Part shown: positions 26,278-35,195 of the stretch, one piece after another | Layout: the number at the start of each line of letters is the position of its first letter | Position numbering within the stretch: the stretch's first letter is position 1 | Assembly: GCA_016844945.1 (NCBI GenBank) | Contig: JAERTJ010000063.1 | Span: 1 to 64,000 of the forward strand | Length of the DNA: 64,000 nt | Source of the DNA: Fidelibacterota bacterium | GTDB lineage: Bacteria; Fidelibacterota; UBA8477; JABMPR01 | Reading direction: 5' to 3' | Program-made: the position numbers and the translations under genes | Notes under the pieces: generated by a model | Seen by the model: only the letters and a program-made list of their open reading frames with translations | Database searches by the model: none | Told to the model about the DNA's origin: nothing

Positions 26278-27534
26278 TTAGCTGTTCAAAAGCTCGATCA
26301 AATTGAATAATTGTGCCCGCTCTTCAGTCTGGGCAATGGGTATCCTCATTTCAAAACTTGATCCACCCTCTATAGGCATGTAATTAATATCTCCTCCCAG
26401 GGATGTCAGGATACTCCTCGCAACTGACAAGCCTGTTCCGGCATGTCGTCCCTTATCCCAGGTGGAAAAGAATGGCTCAAATATTTCAGGTACAGTTTTT
26501 TCTGGAATACCACCAGCATTGTCCTGAATACTAACCTTAATCCATTTATTATCCACTGAATTTGTTGCGATCCTGACACTTCGATTTGTATCTATCCCAT
26601 TTACTTCGAAGGCTTGCTCAGCATTGGTTAACAAGTTAATGAACACCTGTTCCAGTTCTGGTGCGTTTGCCTCAATAGGCGGTAATTCATCAGCCATATC
26701 CAGGTCAATGACAATTTGGGCAGCCCGAATATCATATTCGAGTATTTGGAGAATCGATTGTAAAGTTTTATTAATGTTAATGGAAGTATTTTGCTTGTCT
26801 GCCATCACCTGGGCATAGGATCGGACTTTCTCGACAATACCAGAGAGTTTTCCGATGTCTTTACGCAACTCTGTGACCTGATTCTGAATTGTATCCAGGT
26901 CTTTGAGTTGACTGAGATAGTCCAGCCTGAGCTCAATAGAGGTTACGGGTTGTCCCAGTGTGTGCACCAGTCCTACTGACATCTCCCCCAGTGCCTTCAG
27001 CCTGTCAAATGAGACAGACAATGCCTGTCTGTTCTTAAGTTCCTTTTCAAGACTTTTACGATAGGCAATTTCCTTGGCGGTGACGATAATATAGTTGAGT
27101 TTTCCATTGGCATCAGGAATGATACTAAAATTGATCAGCACAGGTATAGTTTCCCGGGTTCCATGCAACTCTGCTTCCGAGTTACTAAAGACATCGTAGT
27201 CAATTTTTTTACTTGTTTTTGCTGAACGAAATCCATCATTCAGCAACTCGAGTGTTTCTTCATCATCGCTGGTAATAAACCCTCCAAGATCCAGCCCAAT
27301 GATTCCTTCAAGTGGGAGCTGGAGGTATTCTTGAGCCGTCCGGTTGGCATACTCAATTTTTCCAGATGCATTCAAAATGAAGATAGCATCCGTGATACTT
27401 TCCAGGATTGTGACTGTTGTTGTATAGTCTTGCATGGCATTTGCCTGACTGGTATCATTCGTAGAGTTTGTCACACTATCTTCTGCTAGTCCATCTTCAT
27501 TGGCGGTTTTAGATCTGTGGTTAGAATCAATCAT
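26278..27534 (-). CDS. PAS-domain histidine kinase, possible partner of the flagellar sigma-54 activator
   Basis: A 418-residue soluble kinase. Residues about 35-165 form a PAS domain (ILESITDAIFILNASGKIEY), 175-245 the dimerisation domain with H-box GEMSVGLVHTLGQPVTSI, and 275-400 the catalytic domain with N-box LEQVFINLLTNAEQAF, G1 DNAGGIPE, F-box IFEPFFSTW and G2 GTGLSVARSI. There is no membrane segment, as in FleS/FlrB kinases that phosphorylate FleR/FlrC. No response regulator is adjacent; the NtrC-type activator at 55027 is the best candidate partner by analogy. Confidence 0.85.
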   Translation of the reverse strand: MIDSNHRSKTANEDGLAEDSVTNSTNDTSQANAMQDYTTTVTILESITDAIFILNASGKIEYANRTAQEYLQLPLEGIIGLDLGGFITSDDEETLELLNDGFRSAKTSKKIDYDVFSNSEAELHGTRETIPVLINFSIIPDANGKLNYIIVTAKEIAYRKSLEKELKNRQALSVSFDRLKALGEMSVGLVHTLGQPVTSIELRLDYLSQLKDLDTIQNQVTELRKDIGKLSGIVEKVRSYAQVMADKQNTSININKTLQSILQILEYDIRAAQIVIDLDMADELPPIEANAPELEQVFINLLTNAEQAFEVNGIDTNRSVRIATNSVDNKWIKVSIQDNAGGIPEKTVPEIFEPFFSTWDKGRHAGTGLSVARSILTSLGGDINYMPIEGGSSFEMRIPIAQTEERAQLFNLIELLNS

Positions 27535-27552
27535 ATCCAGTATGGGGTCACC

Positions 27553-27846
27553 CTATGCGTAAAGTGCCTGACCTCTCGTGGAGTTATTTGGACGCAGACT
27601 GAATACCAGTTTTGGGTGGACTGAGCGAACATGTAAGATGACTTCACTGAATTTTTCAAATTTGTGATTTGATTCTGTGAGTATGTTGTGACCCCAGATT
27701 CTAAGAACAAAATAATTCCCACCCAGTGTATCAACGATTCGTCCATCTATCTCCATCCCAGGCTCAAGTCTATCAATCAGACTTTCAAGGCCAGGGACAC
27801 CAAAAATGTCCCTGGATGATGGGTTTTGTTCGGGTTTATTCATCAC
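27553..27846 (-). CDS. Small protein resembling the OB-like domain of hook-length control proteins
   Basis: A 97-residue protein. Residues about 27-83 (GLESLIDRLEPGMEIDGRIV, then VDTLGGNYFVLRIWGHNILTE and VILHVRSVHPKLVFSLR) follow the pattern of the small barrel found in FliK-like proteins, which reads V-x-G-x-V-x-x-x-x-G...V-x-L-x-V-x-S-x-x-P-x-L-x-L-x-L. No other domain is present. It lies between an unknown membrane protein and the PAS kinase in the fliL operon. A role in hook-length or export control is only an inference from this resemblance. Confidence 0.6.
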   Translation of the reverse strand: MMNKPEQNPSSRDIFGVPGLESLIDRLEPGMEIDGRIVDTLGGNYFVLRIWGHNILTESNHKFEKFSEVILHVRSVHPKLVFSLRPNNSTRGQALYA

Positions 27847-28758
27847 TTATTGCATAGAAGTATATTGAATCCGAAGGGCGGCTTCGTCGTAGCTAATACC
27901 TTCAGTTTCCATTAGCGTTCTAATCTTTTCTTCCTTCTGCTCTGGAGATAGAACTTCAGGTTCATCTGCTTTTTGTGTAGACTCAGCTAGACCCTCAGCA
28001 GTTTTCCCATCCAACATTTCAGCAAAGTTTCCAGTTTGGGATGGTTTTGTGACTCGGATTTTTTTCAGGAGGAAAACGATGACCAGAACCAAGAGGATTA
28101 GAACTAACACGGCTCCTGCTATCTTTATGGCATCGAACAATCGAGGCATCATTGCAGAAGAGCTCCAGTTCAGTTTTTTAAGTGGTTTTTTGATCTGAGG
28201 CTCCTGACTGGTCGCAGTTGTTTTTGCTGCTTTAGGTTGGCTCTCAGTATCCTTAATCAGCTCAGCGACAGGTACTTTTTCGGCAAAGATAAATTCAAGA
28301 TGATACACATCGCTGTCAAATGCATAGTAGGAGTTAATCTCATCATAAGGTAGTGTTCGCCCCGAAATGTATATGGATTGGGAGTCAACAAATTCCACCT
28401 GGTACTGGATTGGATACTGACCATGATCCCGCTGCATCTGACTACCCAGGTAGCTTGTTGTATCCACGCCATCTATCCTGAAAGTGAATGAACCAGCATT
28501 TCCATCAGCTTCAAGTATCGGTTTTGAAATCACCCCATTTGATTCTGAAGCCCCGCCTGAAACAATAAGCCAACGCATTGACTTGTCTTCATCGGTTTCA
28601 ATAACGAGAGGGGCCGTGATATTCAAATTTGATATGAGTCTGGGCGTATCGCTTGGAGTTTCCGTTGAATCATCGTCAAACTGTAATTCCTGGGAAAAGC
28701 TGGAAGTGAATGCTACACAAACCAATAGAGACAATATCTGGATTAATCGTCTGAGCAT
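27847..28758 (-). CDS. Unknown single-span membrane protein of the flagellar operon
   Basis: A 303-residue protein not assigned to a family. It has a signal peptide (about 1-22), a beta-rich extracytoplasmic region (about 40-165), a Lys/Pro-rich linker, one strong transmembrane helix (about 209-232) ending in LLKKIR, and a cytoplasmic tail ending EEKIRTLMETEGISYDEAAL, a helical segment resembling small ubiquitin-associated or degenerate helix-turn patterns. Topology suggests periplasmic sensing or binding linked to a cytoplasmic tail. It lies between an 87-residue charged protein and the OB-like protein, all just downstream of fliA. Confidence 0.65.
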   Translation of the reverse strand: MLRRLIQILSLLVCVAFTSSFSQELQFDDDSTETPSDTPRLISNLNITAPLVIETDEDKSMRWLIVSGGASESNGVISKPILEADGNAGSFTFRIDGVDTTSYLGSQMQRDHGQYPIQYQVEFVDSQSIYISGRTLPYDEINSYYAFDSDVYHLEFIFAEKVPVAELIKDTESQPKAAKTTATSQEPQIKKPLKKLNWSSSAMMPRLFDAIKIAGAVLVLILLVLVIVFLLKKIRVTKPSQTGNFAEMLDGKTAEGLAESTQKADEPEVLSPEQKEEKIRTLMETEGISYDEAALRIQYTSMQ

Positions 28759-28760
28759 AA

Positions 28761-29024
28761 TCAGCCTATGGTAACATCCAGATTTGCCCCGGGGCTGTGG
28801 TCGGTTTCTTCATGATGAGTGTCATGAACCTTAATTGGAGAAGTTAACTGTTGCTCTTCCTCCTGAGTATTAATCTCAACAGTATCATTCTCTCTCTCAG
28901 GGAGGTCAGATTCCTGTTGTTTTCTTTTTTCTTCCCTGTCGAGTTCTTTCCCGGCATGTTTGATAGATTGGGATATGCGAACAGGGTCCGAGGTCCAAAC
29001 ACCTCCAATATCATCTGCAGGCAT
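28761..29024 (-). CDS. Small charged protein of unknown function downstream of fliA
   Basis: An 87-residue protein very rich in Glu, Lys, Asp, Gln and His, predicted to be mostly disordered or coiled coil (about residues 15-60). It has no membrane segment and no motif that I recognise. It fits between fliA (16-nt gap) and the membrane protein gene (2-nt gap), so it is probably translated. Position and amphipathic charge would suit an anti-sigma factor or chaperone such as FlgM, but the FlgM C-terminal motif is not visible, so that is speculation. Confidence 0.5.
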   Translation of the reverse strand: MPADDIGGVWTSDPVRISQSIKHAGKELDREEKRKQQESDLPERENDTVEINTQEEEQQLTSPIKVHDTHHEETDHSPGANLDVTIG

Positions 29025-29039
29025 TTCATCTCTCCTTTC

Positions 29040-29816
29040 TCACGCTTCTAGCTGTCCCCTCATTTCACCCAGTGTCTGGCTCAATATCTGACTGATGCGG
29101 GATTCAGATAAGCCCAGAATCATACCGATATCTGCCAGAGTTAATTCTTCATAATAGTAAAGAGCCAGAATCAGTCGTTGACGCTCAGGAAGGTGCTTGA
29201 TAAGCTCTATCAATTCGGTCTTCATGGCATTTTTCTCAAATTGTTCATCTGGTGAGAATTGTTCCTCATCCTTGATGACATCGAGGCGCAACATTGAATC
29301 CCCACCTGTATCAGATCCTACTGTGTCGTTGAGAGATACATGCTCACTGGCATTTCCCTTGAACAACATTTTATTCAGCTCTTCCACCGTAACATTCATA
29401 TGTTCAGCAATTTCGGACAGGGCTGGGTCTCTTCCCAGCTGTTGTCTCAATTCGTCAGAAATACGAATTACCTTTTTGCGAATGCTATAGGCATCTTTGC
29501 TGACGGTTCCTTCACGCCTGATGGCATCTATGATTTCACCATGGATGCGGCGATAGGCAAATGTTTTAAAACTGGCTCCTTTGTCGGACTGAAATCGGTC
29601 AAGGGCAGTGAGCAGACCTACAATGCCATACTGGAAAAGGTCCTCCCTACCCAGGGATCCGAATTGATCAATATTAATACGACCAGCGATATACTTGACC
29701 AGCGGTAGAAACGCTTGAATGGCATTCTCGCGAGTGCTTTCATCACCAGTCAGGATATATTCGCGCACAAGATGTTCACCATCCTGGTGAACTAAGGATT
29801 GAGTTGTTTTCATCAT
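29040..29816 (-). CDS. fliA: Flagellar sigma factor FliA (sigma-28)
   Basis: A 258-residue sigma factor of normal FliA length. Region 2 holds LVKYIAGRI, LFQYGIVGLLTALDRF and FKTFAYRRIHGEIIDAIR; region 3 DELRQQLGRDPALSEIAEHM; region 4 LPERQRLILALYYYEELTLADIG and GLSESRISQILSQTL. It directs late flagellar genes such as flagellin, none of which are in this window. The start overlaps the small membrane protein gene by 4 nt. Confidence 0.95.
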   Translation of the reverse strand: MMKTTQSLVHQDGEHLVREYILTGDESTRENAIQAFLPLVKYIAGRINIDQFGSLGREDLFQYGIVGLLTALDRFQSDKGASFKTFAYRRIHGEIIDAIRREGTVSKDAYSIRKKVIRISDELRQQLGRDPALSEIAEHMNVTVEELNKMLFKGNASEHVSLNDTVGSDTGGDSMLRLDVIKDEEQFSPDEQFEKNAMKTELIELIKHLPERQRLILALYYYEELTLADIGMILGLSESRISQILSQTLGEMRGQLEA

Positions 29817-30016
29817 GAATCACTCTTGTTTTGCGGCGTCATTACGATGAAGCCTAGTTTTAGAACTTGTCCAGAAATGTAGAACGCGAATAATACACCT
29901 ACGAATACGATTCCTGTCCTGATTAAGCTGGTTGCAATCGATATGTTTCCAATCATACACATTACGAAAGTAATAGTGGATACCAGCACTGCAAATTTGT
30001 TAGCTAACTTAATCAT
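29813..30016 (-). CDS. Small two-span membrane protein between flhG and fliA
   Basis: A 67-residue protein with two hydrophobic helices (about residues 8-27 and 32-57) and short polar ends. I do not recognise a family. It overlaps flhG by 8 nt and fliA by 4 nt, strong evidence that it is translated as part of the operon. Small membrane proteins occur at this position in other flhF-flhG-fliA operons; their role is unknown to me. Confidence 0.65.
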   Translation of the reverse strand: MIKLANKFAVLVSTITFVMCMIGNISIATSLIRTGIVFVGVLFAFYISGQVLKLGFIVMTPQNKSDS

Positions 30017-30893
30017 TGTCCTTACCTACTGTTATGTGTCTATGCTCCCGGACACCTTGAAAAAGACCCGTCCGTTCTGTGGCATCTTTTGAGGGGAGCT
30101 TTAATAAATTTCGTGTCATCAGTTTTAATGCATTCGAGGGGCGTGAATTGGGATACTCTAATACAACAGGTGTCTGCCGACGAACAGCATCCTGGACATT
30201 CTCATCCCTCAGGATAGCCCCACCAAACAGGATTTTGCTTTGCAAAAATCTCTGCACCATCAAATCCATTTTTTTGAATAGATTTTCACCTTCATCTTCA
30301 CTATGAACCATATTGGTAACCAACATGATGGCAAGATCAGGTGCTTTCTGCAGCAAGATTTTTATCACACCATAGGCATCTGCAATTGATGCAGGATCCG
30401 GTGTTACCACCACCACAACTTTATCGGCACCCAGGGAGAATGAAGTCACATTACGACCAATACCTGCCCCTGTATCCACAACTACAATATCGTAATTGTG
30501 TTCAAACCCGAGAAAAGATTCTTCAAGTTTTTTCAAAACATCTTCTTCTGCATCTATCATATCAAGCACTGCAGAGGAAGCAGGGAGTACATCTATGCCT
30601 GTGGGTCCTTTTACAATGATATCTTCAAGGGTCTTCTCCCCTGAGATGACATCAGCAAGATTTCCAGAGGGTCGAAGTCCCAGCATCAGGTCCACATTAC
30701 CCAGATGGATATCTGCATCAACCAGTAGAACATTTTTCTTGAGCCGTCTCAACAACAGAGCAAGGTTGACACTGATGTTGGTCTTGCCTACTCCACCCTT
30801 ACCAGAGGTAATGGCAAAGATTTCTGGTCGATTGGTTTCTTTCCTCAGATTAGCGAGGGTGAAGAAACGTGAACTTGATCCTGTTTCGGACAT
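30009..30893 (-). CDS. flhG: Flagellar number regulator FlhG/FleN (MinD-like ATPase)
   Basis: A 294-residue MinD-family ATPase with GKGGVGKTNISVNLA at residues 31-45, LLVDADIHLGNVDLMLG and VVVDTGAGIGRNV. The N-terminal ANLRKE segment before the P-loop resembles the FlhG element that stimulates the FlhF GTPase. FlhG controls flagellar number and, in some species, restrains the master activator. Its start touches the flhF stop, typical of flhF-flhG pairs. Confidence 0.93.
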   Translation of the reverse strand: MSETGSSSRFFTLANLRKETNRPEIFAITSGKGGVGKTNISVNLALLLRRLKKNVLLVDADIHLGNVDLMLGLRPSGNLADVISGEKTLEDIIVKGPTGIDVLPASSAVLDMIDAEEDVLKKLEESFLGFEHNYDIVVVDTGAGIGRNVTSFSLGADKVVVVVTPDPASIADAYGVIKILLQKAPDLAIMLVTNMVHSEDEGENLFKKMDLMVQRFLQSKILFGGAILRDENVQDAVRRQTPVVLEYPNSRPSNALKLMTRNLLKLPSKDATERTGLFQGVREHRHITVGKDND

Positions 30894-32050
30894 TAGTTAT
30901 CCAGTGCGTTTATAAGTTGGTCCCAGACATAAATGCCATTAGGAATGTGAATCGTATCAGGAAGTTTTTGACCATCACAGACAAATGCGATGGGTAAGCC
31001 GATCTCTGCAGCCAGTGTAACCATTTTTCCCTGCTTACAAGTTTCATCCAGTTTTGAGAAAATCAAACCTGTAGGTTGCAGAGGCATGAACAATCCTGTT
31101 GACATGAAAAGATCATCCAGATCTGAAGCCATACTCAAAGTGAGTAGAATATCAGTTGGTTTTAAGATATCAAAATATTCCTGCATTTCCGGGATAAAAC
31201 CTTTAAAGGATGGGCTTCTGGCAGGGGTATCAACCAGGATTAGATCATAATCCTTTAATTCTGACATGACCTTATCCAGTTCCTGTATCCCCTTGGTTTG
31301 GTAAAAAGGAATCTTGGTAACCTCTGAGAATACTTCCAGCTCGCTGCTGGCAGCCATACGGTAACTATCGGTTGAGATGATAGCAATTTTTTCAGTACCG
31401 CTGAAAACAGGCTTTGAAGCCAGTTTCATGATGGTAGTGGTCTTGCCAACACCGGTTGAGCCCATAAGAACAGTCACACGGGGACCGTTTTTGGGACGCT
31501 GGACATAGCTCTGGTAATCCTGGAAAAGAGATGATATTTCACTCTGAATCAGATGAAATACATGTCTTTCACTGACAACTTCCTGATCTTTCAGGTGAGC
31601 CTGGGCTCTTCTTACCAACATGGCAGCGTGGCTTTTAGATAGACCAGAACTCACCAATTTTTGATGGACACCACCAAAGGGATACTGAAAATCATGAACA
31701 TCAGCGCGTTTTAACGCTCTCTGTGCACGATCCAGCTCACGACGTAGTGAACGAATCTCTTCCTCAAGTTCAGGATTGCTTCCTGGTACCTTTTGCTCCC
31801 CCTTATCGATGAGAGACGTAAGATAATTTCTGAACTGTTGGGCTTCAGGATCATCAGATTCAAGTGCATCTGCAGCTGTCATTTGCTCAAGTGGTTTTAA
31901 GTGTGGAGCGGATATTGTGCTGGGACCCTTGATCATCTTTTCATCATGGATTTTGGAAATGCGAGCCAGAATTTCAGCCTTTGCTGATTCACGGCGAGCA
32001 TTTCTAAGAAGTTCTTGTAAGTCTTTACCGTTAGCTGTTGTATTATCCAT
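30893..32050 (-). CDS. flhF: Flagellar SRP-family GTPase FlhF
   Basis: A 385-residue protein with a variable N-terminal B domain (1-110), a helical N domain, and a GTPase domain with G1 GSTGVGKTTT at 197-206, STDSYR, G3 at 273-279 and late SKLDE. FlhF marks the site of polar flagellum assembly. G3 reads DTPARS rather than the usual DTAGRS, a change at the glycine that contacts the gamma phosphate. The start overlaps flhA by 8 nt. Confidence 0.92.
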   Translation of the reverse strand: MDNTTANGKDLQELLRNARRESAKAEILARISKIHDEKMIKGPSTISAPHLKPLEQMTAADALESDDPEAQQFRNYLTSLIDKGEQKVPGSNPELEEEIRSLRRELDRAQRALKRADVHDFQYPFGGVHQKLVSSGLSKSHAAMLVRRAQAHLKDQEVVSERHVFHLIQSEISSLFQDYQSYVQRPKNGPRVTVLMGSTGVGKTTTIMKLASKPVFSGTEKIAIISTDSYRMAASSELEVFSEVTKIPFYQTKGIQELDKVMSELKDYDLILVDTPARSPSFKGFIPEMQEYFDILKPTDILLTLSMASDLDDLFMSTGLFMPLQPTGLIFSKLDETCKQGKMVTLAAEIGLPIAFVCDGQKLPDTIHIPNGIYVWDQLINALDN

Positions 32051-34091
32051 TTGGGTACCTCACTGCTCCTACTGATTTAAGATTTGTATCCGAAGTCAAC
32101 TCTGCATAGGAGAGGACTGACACATCGGGTAAAACCTGATCTATAAAACTTTTTACATATCGTCTGATTTGGGGACTCACGAGCAGGGCTGGTCTTGAGC
32201 CTTCTGCCAACATTGCCTGAACTTTTTCACCAATTGAATCAAAAATGAGATTCACTTCAGCCGGTGAAAATCCAAGATTAAAAGCCTGGCCAGTGCCACC
32301 CTTTACAAATCCTGCAATTTTATCCTCTAATTGAGGGTCAAAAGTTGCGATGGTTACTTGTCCAGTGTTTTGCTTATAATTCGCGGTAATGATATCTGAA
32401 AGACTGGCTCTAACATACTCAGTTAATACATCAGGGTCCTTAGTCATACCACCATAGTCAGCAACCGTTTCAAGAATGGTTACCAGGTTGCGAATCGGCA
32501 ATTTTTCTCTCAATAAATTCTTTAACACCTTGGTCACGACGCCCAGTGGAATAATATCAGGAACCAGTCCTTCAATAACTGCTGAATGACTTTCATTCAG
32601 GTGATCCAACATGCGCTGTGTTTCCTGACGATCCAGAAGTTTGTGGGCATTGGCTTTCAAGACTTCAATCAGATGGGTAGCGATGACTGCAGGGGCTTCC
32701 ACTACTGTATAGCCAGACATCTCTGCCTTATCACGTTCACGATCATTGATCCAGAGAGCAGGTAAACCAAAAGTGGGCTCAGTCGTCTTTACACCCTGGA
32801 GATCGATACGTTCATCTGGATTAAGAACCAGAAAATAATTCATCATGACAGTGCCTTCAGCCACTTCAATCCCATTGATCTTGAAGGAGTAGGCATTTGA
32901 TTTCAGCTGAATGTTATCGCGAATACGGATGGGAGGAACAATCAGTCCCAGTTCCAACGCAATTGTTTTACGGATAGTTGAGATTTTTCCGAGCAGATTA
33001 CCACCCTGCCCTGCATCTACCATTGGGATTAAGCTGTAGCCAATTTCTACTTCAAAGCGATCAGGGTGTAGGAACTCTTCAATTTTTTCTTCTACAACAG
33101 GTTCCGGCTCTTCTTCCAGTGCCGCCTGTTCTTCCTCAAACTGTTCCCGTTTTTGAGCTTCAGCAGAACCGTATGCTACTCCCCCAACCAGAATTGACAT
33201 GAGTGCAAATGGGATAAAGGGTAGTCCAGGTACAATACCCAGCATAAAGAGAACACCTGATGTGATGTAGGTGGCTTTAGGTTCTGCACCGAGTTGAGTG
33301 GCGATTTCAATACCAAATTGTGAGGAACCCGTAGCTCGAGTAATGATGATTGCTGATGCAGTTGAGATAACCAGAGCAGGAATCTGTGCAACAAGTCCAT
33401 CACCAATTGTCATGAGTGAATAAATGGATGCTGCTTCACCAACACCAAGACCACGCTGCAGCACACCAATGGCTAATCCACCAAGAATATTTACAACTGT
33501 AATCAACAGACCTGCAATGGCATCCCCTCGAACAAATTTTGCGGCACCATCCATAGCACCATAAAAGTCTGCTTCAGAAGCAATCTCTTCGCGACGGATT
33601 TTAGCTTCATGATCATCCATGAGACCAGCATTCAAATCAGCATCAATTGCCATTTGTTTACCGGGCATGGCATCAAGGGTAAATCGTGCTGAAACTTCAG
33701 CGATTCGAGTGGCACCTTTTGTAATAACGGTGAAGTTGATAATGACCAGGATCAGGAAGATAACTGCACCAACAACAAAGTTACCCTGAACCACAAAACT
33801 ACCGAATGATTCGATAATCTCTCCAGCATATCCTTCTCCAAGGATGAGTCGTGTGGTTGCCACATTGAGGGAGAGACGAAAGAGAGTAACAATGAGCAAT
33901 AGACCGGGGAAAACTGAGAATTCGAGAGGCTTTTTCGCATAAAGAGCGACAAAAAGTATAATCAACGCACCACTAATGTTCATGACCAGCATGACATCCA
34001 TCATGAATGTCGGCAGGGGTAGAATCATAATACCCAGAATGAGTATAATGGCTCCAGCGAGGACGAGATTACTTAAATTTGTTTTTCCCAT
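32043..34091 (-). CDS. flhA: Flagellar export gate protein FlhA
   Basis: A 682-residue protein from ATG 34091, preferred to the in-frame GTG at 34100 because AAGGTG lies 8 nt before the ATG. The N-terminal half carries about eight membrane helices and the FHIPEP signature region (GKQMAIDADLNAG, then DFYGAMDGAAKFVRGDAIAG in pieces). The cytoplasmic half (from about residue 360) is the ring-forming domain that docks chaperone complexes. It follows flhB by 12 nt. Confidence 0.95.
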   Translation of the reverse strand: MGKTNLSNLVLAGAIILILGIMILPLPTFMMDVMLVMNISGALIILFVALYAKKPLEFSVFPGLLLIVTLFRLSLNVATTRLILGEGYAGEIIESFGSFVVQGNFVVGAVIFLILVIINFTVITKGATRIAEVSARFTLDAMPGKQMAIDADLNAGLMDDHEAKIRREEIASEADFYGAMDGAAKFVRGDAIAGLLITVVNILGGLAIGVLQRGLGVGEAASIYSLMTIGDGLVAQIPALVISTASAIIITRATGSSQFGIEIATQLGAEPKATYITSGVLFMLGIVPGLPFIPFALMSILVGGVAYGSAEAQKREQFEEEQAALEEEPEPVVEEKIEEFLHPDRFEVEIGYSLIPMVDAGQGGNLLGKISTIRKTIALELGLIVPPIRIRDNIQLKSNAYSFKINGIEVAEGTVMMNYFLVLNPDERIDLQGVKTTEPTFGLPALWINDRERDKAEMSGYTVVEAPAVIATHLIEVLKANAHKLLDRQETQRMLDHLNESHSAVIEGLVPDIIPLGVVTKVLKNLLREKLPIRNLVTILETVADYGGMTKDPDVLTEYVRASLSDIITANYKQNTGQVTIATFDPQLEDKIAGFVKGGTGQAFNLGFSPAEVNLIFDSIGEKVQAMLAEGSRPALLVSPQIRRYVKSFIDQVLPDVSVLSYAELTSDTNLKSVGAVRYPNG

Positions 34092-34103
34092 TCTATTCAC
34101 ACC

Positions 34104-35192
34104 TTAGGCTACGGCTCTTGGCACTTTTAATTTGTTCATTTTATAGACTTCAGCCAGGATCTCAGCAATTGCCTCGTAAAAGAATACTGGAATTTCGCTA
34201 CCTGGCTGAGCATAGTCATAGAGACCTCTGGCGAGCGGCTTATTTTCAATAACTGGGACATTGTTGTTTCTGGCAATTTCCTTGATTTTTTGAGCGAGTT
34301 TACGTTTTCCCTTTGCCAGGACTTTGGGAGCATCAGTTTTATTGACAGGATCATATTTGATTGCAATGGCAATAAACGTTGGATTTGTAACCACAACAGT
34401 CGCATCTGGAACGACCTGTAACATACGAGATCGAGAAGCCTGGAGCTGAGCTTGTTTGATTTTGCCCTTCATCTGAGGATTTCCCTCGTACTGCTTGGAC
34501 TCTTCCTTGACTTCCTGTTTGGTCATTTTCAATTGTTTATTGTGATCATACTTCTGATAGGCAAAATCCGCGACGCCAATAACAATGAGCAACAGCCCGA
34601 TTTTAACGGACAGCTCAAAGAGCATCCCACCTAGATACTCAAGGGTTCCAGGTACAGTATCAAATGCCAACAGCCAGAATTCATCGATGTGTGATCGAAT
34701 GACATATAAGCTCACATAAGCGACCAGGATGATTTTTGCGATACCTTTGGCAAGTTCAACCAGCTTGGTTGTTGAAAACATGCGTTTCAAACCTTTGGCA
34801 GGACTGATTTTATCAAATTTTGGGGAGAGTGCTTTTTTGGCAAAAATAAATCCGACCTGAGCATAATTAATAACCAACGCACCCATGAGAAGCATAAACA
34901 GTATAGGAGCAACAATAAAAACAAATACTTTGAGAAATTCATTGGCATAGAAAGCTACTGTATCATTGGTCAGCGCCATTCCAGCTGAATTATTATAGAC
35001 ATTTATCGTGAATCCAGTGAAGGCACCCATCATTTCCTTGGAGGAATAGCTAATACCGAAGATTCCTGCGAAAAGCAGTGCAACTGAGTTGAGGTCCTGA
35101 CTTTTAGCGACATTTCCCTTATCCTTGGCATCTTCCTGCCGTTTCGGGGTCGCTTGCTCAGTTTTATCCTGGGCTGATTGTTGCTCGGCCAT
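34104..35192 (-). CDS. flhB: Flagellar export switch protein FlhB, with NPTF cleavage motif
   Basis: A 362-residue export protein with four membrane helices and the cytoplasmic domain (MTKQEVKEE, SRSRMLQVVPDATVVVTNPT). Autocleavage normally occurs between Asn and Pro of NPTH; here residues 270-273 are NPTF, and the DNA clearly reads TTT for Phe. Asn and Pro are kept. FlhB cleavage switches export from hook to filament substrates. The gene lies between fliR and flhA, the standard place. Confidence 0.95.
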   Translation of the reverse strand: MAEQQSAQDKTEQATPKRQEDAKDKGNVAKSQDLNSVALLFAGIFGISYSSKEMMGAFTGFTINVYNNSAGMALTNDTVAFYANEFLKVFVFIVAPILFMLLMGALVINYAQVGFIFAKKALSPKFDKISPAKGLKRMFSTTKLVELAKGIAKIILVAYVSLYVIRSHIDEFWLLAFDTVPGTLEYLGGMLFELSVKIGLLLIVIGVADFAYQKYDHNKQLKMTKQEVKEESKQYEGNPQMKGKIKQAQLQASRSRMLQVVPDATVVVTNPTFIAIAIKYDPVNKTDAPKVLAKGKRKLAQKIKEIARNNNVPVIENKPLARGLYDYAQPGSEIPVFFYEAIAEILAEVYKMNKLKVPRAVA

Positions 35193-35195
35193 GAG

